In this document: piece by piece, positions 43,701-50,946 of the stretch
Numbering within the stretch: position 1 is the stretch's first letter
Layout: the number at the start of each line of letters is the position of its first letter
Origin: Rothia nasimurium
GTDB taxonomy: Bacteria; Actinomycetota; Actinomycetes; Actinomycetales; Micrococcaceae
Length of the DNA stretch: 64,000 nt
Assembly (NCBI RefSeq): GCF_928392795.1
Contig: NZ_CAKMTJ010000006.1
Location: 124,001 to 188,000 of the forward strand
Direction of reading: 5' to 3'
Notes under the pieces: model-generated
What the model saw: the letters and a program-made list of their open reading frames with translations, nothing else
What the model was told of the DNA's origin: nothing
Database searches by the model: none
Translations under genes and position numbers: made by a program

Positions 43701-43897
43701 GGGGTGCCGCCAAGAATCTGGCCGGTTTTGGTCAGCACCAGGGCGAGCACGGCAGCTGGAATCGCGGCCAGCAGGTAGAAGGTTGAGGTGCCCATGCGGC
43801 GGTAAAGCCAGGGGGTCACTATGGACACAAGCAGGAAAAGCGCAAGAACTGTGGTCACGTATCGGCCCTTAGGGTCGGCGGCGGTAGGAGCCGTCAC
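40739..43897 (-). CDS. mrpA: Na+/H+ antiporter subunit MrpA with fused MrpB domain
   Basis: 1052 aa from GTG 43897 (a second GTG 13 codons in, before TTVLALFLL, is an alternative start). The N-terminal ND5-like part (to about 500) has [29 protein letters not shown] and [35 protein letters not shown]. A central helical part follows. The C-terminal MnhB domain (about 905-1030) includes [25 protein letters not shown] and [17 protein letters not shown]. A separate mrpB is therefore absent, as in other Actinobacteria. First gene of the operon mrpA-C-D-E-F-G. Confidence 0.94.
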   Translation of the reverse strand: [1052 protein letters not shown]

Positions 43898-44137
43898 CCG
43901 CGGGGCAAGGACGGCAAGACTCTCTCCTTTAAAGAGTAGGCATACTTAGTTTACCTGTCGATGACCCCGGTCTCATAGAGCCTGTAATATTTCATTTATT
44001 TCTGTGCGGTTCGCACGGTGCAAACCCTGATACATATTTCCCACTCTTCGGCGCGAGCACGACCATACGCTATACCACTCTTTCATCTTTATTCATAAAA
44101 TAGCTGCACATGTTTCATTATATGCAACAATTGAAGC

Positions 44138-44953
44138 ATGACTTTTGAGGAAGTAAGAGAAATTGCAGCTGAGCAGTACGGCCTGTTCACTACTGCACAG
44201 GCCGAAAATCTGGATCTGACACGTCTGAAGGTCCATCGTCTAGCACAAGCAGGCAGAATCCGTCAGGTGCGCAGAGGGGTTTACTCCACTGAGCCATTTC
44301 AGAGCGACAACCTCGAAGATCTACGGGCAGCTTGGCTTTCACTTGATCCAGCCAAAACAGTAGCAGAACGCCTCGCTGACGATGCATGCGCCGTGGCAGC
44401 AACCTCATCAGCCGCGCATGTGTTTGGAATCGGCAACCTCATGACCTACAAACATGAGTTCTTCTCCCCGCAACGGAAACAATCAAGGGCGGATGACCTT
44501 CATATCCGGGTACGGACGATTCCTGCCGCTGATCTTGTAACGGCACAGGGAATACGAATAACCACAGTTACTCGCACCGTGCTTGATTTACTGGCCGATG
44601 GCGAAGAGCTAGAACACATCAGCGCCCTGCTGCTGGAAGCGGTTCAAAAGAACCTTGATATTGATTGGCAGAGACTACACAAGGAATCTGCCCGCTTCGA
44701 AAAGGTCTATGGGGTCAACGGGGCAGATATTTTTTCAGCCCTATTCTCAGCAGCGTCGAATGAAGTGGAGCAAGCAAGTTTTGCCCAGGATATCGCTAGA
44801 CAGAATTTCCCGGGCATCAGCGAACAGGTAGCAAAGATATGGAGCCAGCAGCTTGAACTAATGCTTCACAACATCACAGAAAACTACCCCACCTCCAAAA
44901 CCTCGCTTTTCGGAAAAGTAGCAGAACCGCAGGAGGCCACAGATGAATCATGA
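44138..44953 (+). CDS. AbiEi-type antitoxin
   Basis: 271 aa. N-terminal winged HTH (AAEQYGLFTTAQAENLDLTRLKVHRLAQAGRIRQVRRGVY, about 10-50), then the AbiEi domain with VAATSSAAHVFGIG and GIRITTVTRTVLDLLADG. AbiEi proteins repress their own operon and counter the AbiEii nucleotidyltransferase toxin. The second gene starts 11 bp before its stop. The interval 43898-44137 upstream is AT-rich and carries the promoter. The codon use is less GC-biased than the neighbours, suggesting import. Confidence 0.8.
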   Translation: MTFEEVREIAAEQYGLFTTAQAENLDLTRLKVHRLAQAGRIRQVRRGVYSTEPFQSDNLEDLRAAWLSLDPAKTVAERLADDACAVAATSSAAHVFGIGNLMTYKHEFFSPQRKQSRADDLHIRVRTIPAADLVTAQGIRITTVTRTVLDLLADGEELEHISALLLEAVQKNLDIDWQRLHKESARFEKVYGVNGADIFSALFSAASNEVEQASFAQDIARQNFPGISEQVAKIWSQQLELMLHNITENYPTSKTSLFGKVAEPQEATDES

Positions 44954-45704
44954 GCCGAGAAGTTATCGCCAGGGTAGAGCTTCTGCTAACGGTGGCAGAG
45001 GGCAGTTTGCAACGATTTCTAAAGCTGAACGGGTAGAACACTATCATCGCAGCATCGTGCTCGCCCGCATCTTCGCGAATACAGATAAGAGATGGGTATT
45101 GAAGGGTGGCACGGCTCTCGTCTGGAGAGACCCTGGCCGTATAACGATTGCAGGCAATCGGCAGAGCACAAGCGTTCGGGTTCACCTTTTGAATGAGTTT
45201 GGTCGAAGAGTCCCCAACCCCATTTCAATTGATGTAGTGGTGGGTTGCCAGGTGACCGGCGAGCTAGAAGAAAGACGCGCACAACCGCTTGAAGATGCTT
45301 TACAAACAAAGCTTCCACTGATTTTGCTCTACCCGATAGTGGATCATTTAGCTGACAAGGTAGCTGCCACGATGCAAACCTATGAGCAGTTGGGCAAAGA
45401 GAATCCAAGCACTAGAGTCAAAGATTTGGTCGATATCGTCCATATAGCGTTAACGGAAACGATTGACGGCGCCCAGCTTCACACAGCTTTAGAATCCGAG
45501 CGTCTCGAACGCGGACTCACCCGGTATACCGAAGGGCTACTCTGCCCCGACTCCTGGAGGACTTTATATACGAACCGAAAAGTAAAGAAGGGGAAAGCAC
45601 CCGAGTCTTATGACGAGGCACTAAGCATAGCTAAAGCCCTCATTGATCCTGCTATCGGAGGTGAAGTTAATGGAAAAATATGGCGAGCCGGAGCCTGTCA
45701 TTAG
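44943..45704 (+). CDS. AbiEii-type nucleotidyltransferase toxin, apparently missing its catalytic segment
   Basis: 253 aa. RWVLKGGTALVWRDPGR (about 50-66) matches the GG-x-A-L start of the AbiEii fold. Normally R-x-S/T-x-D-I/L-D follows within a few residues; here the sequence passes directly to ITIAGNRQSTSVRVHLLNEFG and PISIDVVVG, which align with a region usually about 45-50 residues further on. The rest is normal: LYPIVDHLADKVAATMQTYE, KDLVDIVHIAL and a C-terminal NGKIW. No alternative frame restores the DxD motif, so this looks like an in-frame deletion giving an inactive toxin. Confidence 0.65.
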   Translation: MNHEPRSYRQGRASANGGRGQFATISKAERVEHYHRSIVLARIFANTDKRWVLKGGTALVWRDPGRITIAGNRQSTSVRVHLLNEFGRRVPNPISIDVVVGCQVTGELEERRAQPLEDALQTKLPLILLYPIVDHLADKVAATMQTYEQLGKENPSTRVKDLVDIVHIALTETIDGAQLHTALESERLERGLTRYTEGLLCPDSWRTLYTNRKVKKGKAPESYDEALSIAKALIDPAIGGEVNGKIWRAGACH

Positions 45705-45825
45705 AGATCAGCCAAAACACGCGTCTCTACCTAAATCACACCGCATTCCCCGTCATCAGGCGTCCGCGCGCCCCTTCCACGGCGTAAAATAAGGACGATT
45801 TACCCACATACTGCGAAAGCATCTC

Positions 45826-47172
45826 ATGTCTAACGGTTCCCAGCCCGAAAAGGGCTCCCAGCTTGGCCTCGCCTGGTCCCTGCACGGCGACGGCAAAAAT
45901 ATCACCCCGGGCGGGGTCGTCCGCCCCCTCGAACGCCTCACCTGGGGCCGCACCATCGGCATCGGCGCGCAGCACGTCGTTGCTATGTTCGGCGCGACCT
46001 TCCTGGTGCCCCTGCTGACCGGCTTCCCTCCGGCCACCACCCTCTTCTTCTCGGGTATCGGTACCATGCTCTTCCTGCTCATCACCGCAGGACGCGTGCC
46101 CTCCTACCTGGGGTCGTCCTTCGCCTTCATCGCACCCCTGGCGGCAGCCACCAACCAGTACGGCCCCGGCGGCGCCCTGGGCGGTATCGTCATGGCCGGT
46201 GTCTCCCTGTTCATTGTTGGCCTGATTGTTCAGGTCGCCGGAACCGGCTGGCTAACCAAGCTCATGCCCCCGGTCGTCACCGGCTCCATCGTGGCGCTGA
46301 TTGGCTTCAACCTGGCACCGTCCGCCAAGAATAATTTTATGGAAGCGCCCGTGACCGCCCTGGTAACGCTGAGCTCCATCATCCTGATTTCGGTGCTCTT
46401 CAAGGGCATGATTGGCCGCCTGTCGATCCTGCTGGGCGTCATCATTGGCTACATCACCGCCGTGCTGCGTGGTGAGGTTGACTTCACCGCCATCGAAAAG
46501 ACCTGGGCCGAGCAGGGCCTGATTGGTCTGCCCCACTTCCAGCACCCCGAATTCCACTGGAACCTGGCCGGCCTCTTCATTCCCGTCATTCTGGTGCTGG
46601 TTGCTGAGAACATCGGTCACGTGAAATCCGTTGCCCTTATGACCGGGGATAATCTCGACAAGTACTCCGGCCGCGCCCTCATGGCGGACGGCCTGGCCAC
46701 CACCCTAGCCGGTACCGGCGGCGGTTCGGGTACCACCACCTACGCCGAAAACATCGGTGTTATGGCGGCAACCAAGGTCTACTCCACCGCCGCCTATTGG
46801 GTCGCTGCGATTTTCGCCGTCCTGCTCTCGATCTTCCCAGTTTTTGGTGCCGCTGTGGCGTCTGTGCCTGCCGGTGTGCTGGGCGGCGCTGCCACCGTAC
46901 TGTACGGCATGATTGGCATGCTGGGTGTGCGTATCTGGGTTGAGAACCGCGTGGACTTCTCAAACCAGGTCAACCTGACCGCCGCGTCTGTGGCCCTGAT
47001 TGTAGGTATTGCTGACTACACCTGGGATATTGGCGACCTGCAGTTCGCCGGTATTGCCCTGGGTACTGCCGCGACCCTGGTGGTCTACCACCTGATGGCG
47101 GCACTCAATAAGGCGTCGAAGGCCCACCCCGAGCCGCTGACCCCGACCGAGGCTAAGGGAGACGTGCACTAA
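45826..47172 (+). CDS. Uracil/xanthine permease (NCS2 family)
   Basis: 448 aa, about fourteen helices. NCS2 hallmarks are GAQHVVAMFGATFLVPLLTG, LVAENIGHVKSVA (conserved Glu and His), and GTGGGSGTTTYAENIGVMAATKV, which together point to the UraA-type uracil group. It imports uracil with protons for salvage. A single gene, with a bidirectional terminator after it. Confidence 0.9.
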   Translation: MSNGSQPEKGSQLGLAWSLHGDGKNITPGGVVRPLERLTWGRTIGIGAQHVVAMFGATFLVPLLTGFPPATTLFFSGIGTMLFLLITAGRVPSYLGSSFAFIAPLAAATNQYGPGGALGGIVMAGVSLFIVGLIVQVAGTGWLTKLMPPVVTGSIVALIGFNLAPSAKNNFMEAPVTALVTLSSIILISVLFKGMIGRLSILLGVIIGYITAVLRGEVDFTAIEKTWAEQGLIGLPHFQHPEFHWNLAGLFIPVILVLVAENIGHVKSVALMTGDNLDKYSGRALMADGLATTLAGTGGGSGTTTYAENIGVMAATKVYSTAAYWVAAIFAVLLSIFPVFGAAVASVPAGVLGGAATVLYGMIGMLGVRIWVENRVDFSNQVNLTAASVALIVGIADYTWDIGDLQFAGIALGTAATLVVYHLMAALNKASKAHPEPLTPTEAKGDVH

Positions 47173-47197
47173 CCTCTCCCCTGCCCCGGAGCGCTTG

Positions 47198-47266
47198 CAA
47201 GGGGACCAGATTTCCAAAAAGGGACCGCATATTATGCGGTCCCTTTTTGATTTTGCGGTCCCCTTG
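47198..47266. terminator. Long bidirectional terminator (GGACCGC family, copy 2)
   Basis: Outer CAAGGGGACC/GGTCCCCTTG, middle AAAAAGGG/CCCTTTTT, inner GGACCGCAT-att-ATGCGGTCC. It lies between the convergent uracil permease and GDPD genes. Confidence 0.88.
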
Positions 47267-47273
47267 TTGCTGT

Positions 47274-48074
47274 TTAGGAAGCGAGGACGCCCGCGAGCAG
47301 GTCGGTGCGGTTAGTGACGATTCCGTTGACCCCCAGGGCGATAAGTTCCCGCATGGTGCGTTCATCGTCGATCGTCCACACGTGTACCTCTACCCCGGCC
47401 CGGCGGGCGGCAGCCACCAGCTTGCGGTCAACAATGCGCAGGCGGCGGCCCGCCACCCGATGATAGGCCGGCACCTGAACCGCGTCGAAGGGAAGCATGA
47501 ACCTACGGGTCAAAGGCTTAAGAAAACTCCACAGACTAGGGTGTATGCGCGATAGGGCATAGAAAAAAGTGAAGGCTGACTGCGAGGCGCTCAGGGGAAC
47601 CTGCACCCCTAGATTCTGAGCCGCCCGGTGCGCCTGCCGCAGGCGGCGCTCCGAAAAGGACGCCAGCCGCACCCGCTCTACCGCACCGGCAGCTACCAGC
47701 ACCCGCGCAACCTCGGCCGCCGAACCGGCGTCCTTAAGGTCGATATTGAAACGGGTCTCGGGGAAGGCCTCGAGCATGTCGCGCAGGCGAGAAATCCGAC
47801 CGCCGTCCACCAGGCTCAGGTCACGCAGCTGATCCCAGGTCATCTCAGCCACCCGGCCCGGGCGGCCCACCAAACGATTGAGGGTGGGGTCGTGAAAAAC
47901 CAGCACCTGGCCGTCAGCGGTGGTGTTCACGTCGGTTTCGATCCAGTGGGCCCCAGCATCGAGGGCGCAACGGAAAGCTCCTTCGGTGTTTTCAGCCTGG
48001 CCTATAGCAAGCCCTCTGTGAGCATAAATCTGGGTGTGATTAGGCGAAGACGATGAAAATGCGTGTGAAGGCAT
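47274..48074 (-). CDS. Glycerophosphodiester phosphodiesterase
   Basis: 266 aa from ATG 48074 (MPSHAFSSSSPNHTQIY); the extension to 48170 overlaps the upstream HAD gene and is unlikely. GDPD signature: YAHRGLAIGQAENTEGAF (catalytic His-Arg), IETDVNTTADGQVLVFHDPTLNRL (metal Glu/Asp and catalytic His), and VEVHVWTIDDERTM near the end. It hydrolyses glycerophosphodiesters to glycerol-3-phosphate. No signal peptide, so cytoplasmic. It lies 28 bp after the HAD gene, likely the same operon. Confidence 0.9.
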   Translation of the reverse strand: MPSHAFSSSSPNHTQIYAHRGLAIGQAENTEGAFRCALDAGAHWIETDVNTTADGQVLVFHDPTLNRLVGRPGRVAEMTWDQLRDLSLVDGGRISRLRDMLEAFPETRFNIDLKDAGSAAEVARVLVAAGAVERVRLASFSERRLRQAHRAAQNLGVQVPLSASQSAFTFFYALSRIHPSLWSFLKPLTRRFMLPFDAVQVPAYHRVAGRRLRIVDRKLVAAARRAGVEVHVWTIDDERTMRELIALGVNGIVTNRTDLLAGVLAS

Positions 48075-48102
48075 AAGAACCAGTATATTACCGGCCAGTA
48101 AC

Positions 48103-48936
48103 TTAGGCCTGGCGACCCTCGCGCTCAGCCAGCATGCGCTCGATAATCTGGGCAACGCCGTCCTCTTCAAACCCCGGGCAGATACGCCCCACCCGGTCTT
48201 TGAGCTCCGGCAGGCCCGATGCCATCACGTAGCCGTGACCTGCCCAGTCCAGCATCTCAAAGTCATTGGGCATATCCCCAAAAGCAGCCACCTCATCAGG
48301 GCCAATGCCCAGCGAAGCCGCGAAGTCAGCCAGAACCCGACCCTTATTCAGCCCCCGCTGCGCAATTTCCACCAGGGGCTGGTAGGGGGCAGAGCGCGTT
48401 ACAGATACCCGCTCCCCCACGATCTCTTGCACGCGGGCCAGTAGGTCGGCAGGTACCGCACCGTCCCGGAATAGCAGGTATTTCACTACCTCAGCGTCGG
48501 GCGCCAGAATCTCTTCCAACCGCCCCTCAACCACCTTGCTGGTGTCTTCCTGCACGTGAGGGTCATAGGTTCCCTGCACGTAGACATGCTCCAGGGTCTC
48601 CGCGATATAGAGAGCCCCCGGGAAGGCCTGCTCCAGCTCGGCGTGCAGAGCCAGAGTTTCAGCCCCGCTGATAGTGCGGGTAGCAACCACCTGCGAACGG
48701 GCAATATCGAACATGACCGCACCGTTAGAGCAGAAGGCAAAAGAGTTCTCGCCGTTCCATTCCTCGCCGAGCTGCTCCAGCACGGGAGCCAACCAGCGCA
48801 AGGGGCGGCCAGTTACAAAGACGATACGGACGCCAGCATCCGCCGCCGCGTGCAGGGCCTGCAGGGTGCGGGGGCGGAACCTGAAATCGCTCCCGATGAG
48901 GGTGCCGTCCAGGTCGCTGGCAATCAGTTTAATCAT
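48103..48936 (-). CDS. Cof-type HAD-IIB phosphatase
   Basis: 277 aa. Motif I DLDGTLIGSDFRF (nucleophile Asp8), motif II VTGRPLRW, motif III Lys in GLNKGRVL, motif IV AFGDMPNDFEMLDWAGHG. Cap domain in the middle, as in YbjI/SupH-type sugar phosphatases. A distant relative of the 2345-3205 gene. Probably co-transcribed with the GDPD gene; substrate unknown. Confidence 0.88.
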   Translation of the reverse strand: MIKLIASDLDGTLIGSDFRFRPRTLQALHAAADAGVRIVFVTGRPLRWLAPVLEQLGEEWNGENSFAFCSNGAVMFDIARSQVVATRTISGAETLALHAELEQAFPGALYIAETLEHVYVQGTYDPHVQEDTSKVVEGRLEEILAPDAEVVKYLLFRDGAVPADLLARVQEIVGERVSVTRSAPYQPLVEIAQRGLNKGRVLADFAASLGIGPDEVAAFGDMPNDFEMLDWAGHGYVMASGLPELKDRVGRICPGFEEDGVAQIIERMLAEREGRQA

Positions 48937-48947
48937 GCTTTACATTC

Positions 48948-49095
48948 TAGAGGCTTGCTAGAAAGATTCCGCAGACTCACGCTCGCTGCCGACCCTCTCG
49001 CTGGTTCGCTGACGCTCACAAGCGATTCACGCCAGCCGCCGAGCCAGCAGCTTCGCTGTGAGTCTGCTTCATCTATCTTTAGGCAAGCCCTCTAG
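48948..49095. repeat. Long palindromic repeat (family member 3)
   Basis: Nested arms CTAGAGGCTTGC/GCAAGCCCTCTAG (one extra base), AAAGAT/ATCTTT and the perfect GCAGACTCAC (48971-48980) / GTGAGTCTGC (49038-49047). The interior GCTCGCTGCCGACCCTCTCG, GCGATTCACGCC and GAGCCAGCAGCTTCGCTGTG matches the 2.14-kb copy. Its right arm includes the stop codon of the PEBP gene at 49092. Confidence 0.78.
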
Positions 49096-49616
49096 TTCTC
49101 TTCTTCATAGGTCGCCGTCAAGAAGGCTCGGGCGATGCCGTGGAAGAAGAGGTTGAAGTTGACCACGGCGGGGCTGGCGTTTTCGTCGATGTCGAGTTTT
49201 TCCACGTCAACGGCGGTGACGCAGAAGATGTAGCGGTGGGGGCCATGGCCAGCGGGTGGGGCTGCGCCGACGAAACCGCGGGTACCGCCGTCGTTGAGAT
49301 GCCCCAGGGCCCCTTCGGGCAGGTTTTCGGCGGCGCCGGTGGCCAGTTCGGTGACCGAGGCGGGGATGTTAGAGACCGCCCAGTGCCAGAAGCCTGAGGG
49401 GGTGGGGGCGTCCGGGTCAAAGCAGGTCACCACAAAGGACTTGGTTTCTGCGGGGAAGCCGCTCCAGGAGAGCTGGGGCGAGACGTCCTCACCGCCTGCT
49501 CCCATGATGCCGGAGACCTGGGCGCGGGGCAGGGTCTCTCCCTCGGTGATATCGGCGGACGCGAGCGTAAAGGTGGGTAGGTCAGGCAGGTCTGCGTAGG
49601 GTTCGCGGTTGAGCAT
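49092..49616 (-). CDS. PEBP/YbhB-YbcL family protein
   Basis: 174 aa from ATG 49616 ([14 protein letters not shown]), with GAGGAGG upstream. Phosphatidylethanolamine-binding fold: [37 protein letters not shown] (CR1 with the D-P-D-A-P ligand loop) and [14 protein letters not shown] (CR2). No signal peptide, so cytoplasmic. Bacterial members bind small anionic ligands; the physiological role is unknown. Confidence 0.9.
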   Translation of the reverse strand: MLNREPYADLPDLPTFTLASADITEGETLPRAQVSGIMGAGGEDVSPQLSWSGFPAETKSFVVTCFDPDAPTPSGFWHWAVSNIPASVTELATGAAENLPEGALGHLNDGGTRGFVGAAPPAGHGPHRYIFCVTAVDVEKLDIDENASPAVVNFNLFFHGIARAFLTATYEEEN

Positions 49617-49689
49617 GAGGGGCCTCCTCGTCGTTGATGGGCTTTGGCTATGCACTAACCAGTCTACTGACTATCCCCCCCTCACGAAA

Positions 49690-49753
49690 AGGGACCTGAA
49701 AACTAAAGAAGGACCGCAAAATATGCGGTCCTTCTTTAGTTTTGCGGTCCCCT
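49690..49753. terminator. Long terminator (GGACCGC family, copy 3)
   Basis: Nested hairpin with inner GGACCGCA-aaata-TGCGGTCC, middle ACTAAAGAA/TTCTTTAGT and outer GGGACC/GGTCCC. It lies downstream of the PfkB kinase gene (stop 49780, minus strand) and upstream of the PEBP gene. Confidence 0.85.
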
Positions 49754-49779
49754 CGGGGAGGGGAGCGGCGGAACTAGCC

Positions 49780-50724
49780 CTAGCCCTGCGGGTAGAGCAC
49801 AGCGTTCAGTTCATCGCGGCTGGGCGGGTTAGCGCCCTCGCGGGAGACGGTGATACCGGCAGCAACCGCTGCGAAAGCCAGGATCTCCTTGAGGTCGTCC
49901 TTGCTCAGCAGCTCAATAGCGGCGCGGGCGCCCTTGCCCTTGATGTCGCGGTCAAGCAGAGCCGCGATGAGGGCTGCCATGAGGGAGTCGCCGGCACCCA
50001 CGGTATCGGCAACCTCTACCCGGTAGGCGGGCAGGGCGATGCCGTCGGGCGAGGTCTTGCGGGTAATAGCCCAGGGGCCCATCTCGCCGCGGGTCACAAC
50101 CACCAGGGAGGCCCCCAGCTCCAGCCAGGCCCGCGCCGATTCTTCCAGGGTACGGTTGGGGTAGAGCCACAGAAGGTCCTCGTCAGAAGCCTTCACCACG
50201 TCCGCATGACGCACGATGCTCTCAGCCCAGGCGCGGGCTTCTGCAGCGTCGGGCACGATGGAGGGGCGGCAGTTGGGGTCGTAAGAAATCAGGGCGTGGG
50301 GGGCTGCCTGCTTGACGGTGTTGAGCACAGCGGACGCACCGGGCTCTAGCATGGCGCCGATAGACCCCACGTGCACGGCGGTGGCGTTCTTGCCCACCTC
50401 GTCGAGAGCTGCCTGGGCAGCGTCGAGTGACCAGTCAATATCGAACTCGTACTCAGCGGCGCCGGTATCGCCAATAGTTGCCTGTGCAACGGAGGTCTTT
50501 TTGGCGTCAGCACCGACAGGGAGCAGGACGCCCGAGGCGCGCAGGTGCGCGTCGATAAGTTCACCGTAGGCGTCCTTGCCGTAGCGGCCAATGAACTGGG
50601 CCTCGTGGCCCAGACGGGAGACGCCAACGGCAACGTTCATGGGGGAACCGCCGGGGTGGGCGTGGGATTCGGCGCCGGGGCGCTGGACAACATCTACGAG
50701 GGCTTCGCCAATGACAGTGAGCAT
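49780..50724 (-). CDS. PfkB-family carbohydrate kinase (fructokinase-like)
   Basis: 314 aa. N-terminal GEALVDVV...HPGGSPMNVAVGVSRLGHEAQFIGRYGKDAYGE is the sugar-binding PfkB signature 1. The C-terminal DTVGAGDSLMAALIAALLD is signature 2, with the catalytic Asp. Residue pattern closest to fructokinases; ribokinase-like specificity cannot be excluded. A single gene, divergent from gap. Confidence 0.88.
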   Translation of the reverse strand: MLTVIGEALVDVVQRPGAESHAHPGGSPMNVAVGVSRLGHEAQFIGRYGKDAYGELIDAHLRASGVLLPVGADAKKTSVAQATIGDTGAAEYEFDIDWSLDAAQAALDEVGKNATAVHVGSIGAMLEPGASAVLNTVKQAAPHALISYDPNCRPSIVPDAAEARAWAESIVRHADVVKASDEDLLWLYPNRTLEESARAWLELGASLVVVTRGEMGPWAITRKTSPDGIALPAYRVEVADTVGAGDSLMAALIAALLDRDIKGKGARAAIELLSKDDLKEILAFAAVAAGITVSREGANPPSRDELNAVLYPQG

Positions 50725-50946
50725 GCCCTTATTTTACCGGCTGTGGCCCCGGCCTCAGAGAAGTTTCGCGTCACAAACTCCACATGTGAGAGAACAAACT
50801 ATAAACTTAGGTCTGTAGTGCCCACCAGCTCGTCGTGCCCGTGCATGAATCGGGGTGTGGGCCGCCAGTCACCAGCTACCAGCGCACCGCCGCGCTGCTA
50901 ACCGATGAGTTCAATGACGCTACTCATCGAGGAAGAGGTCAACACT

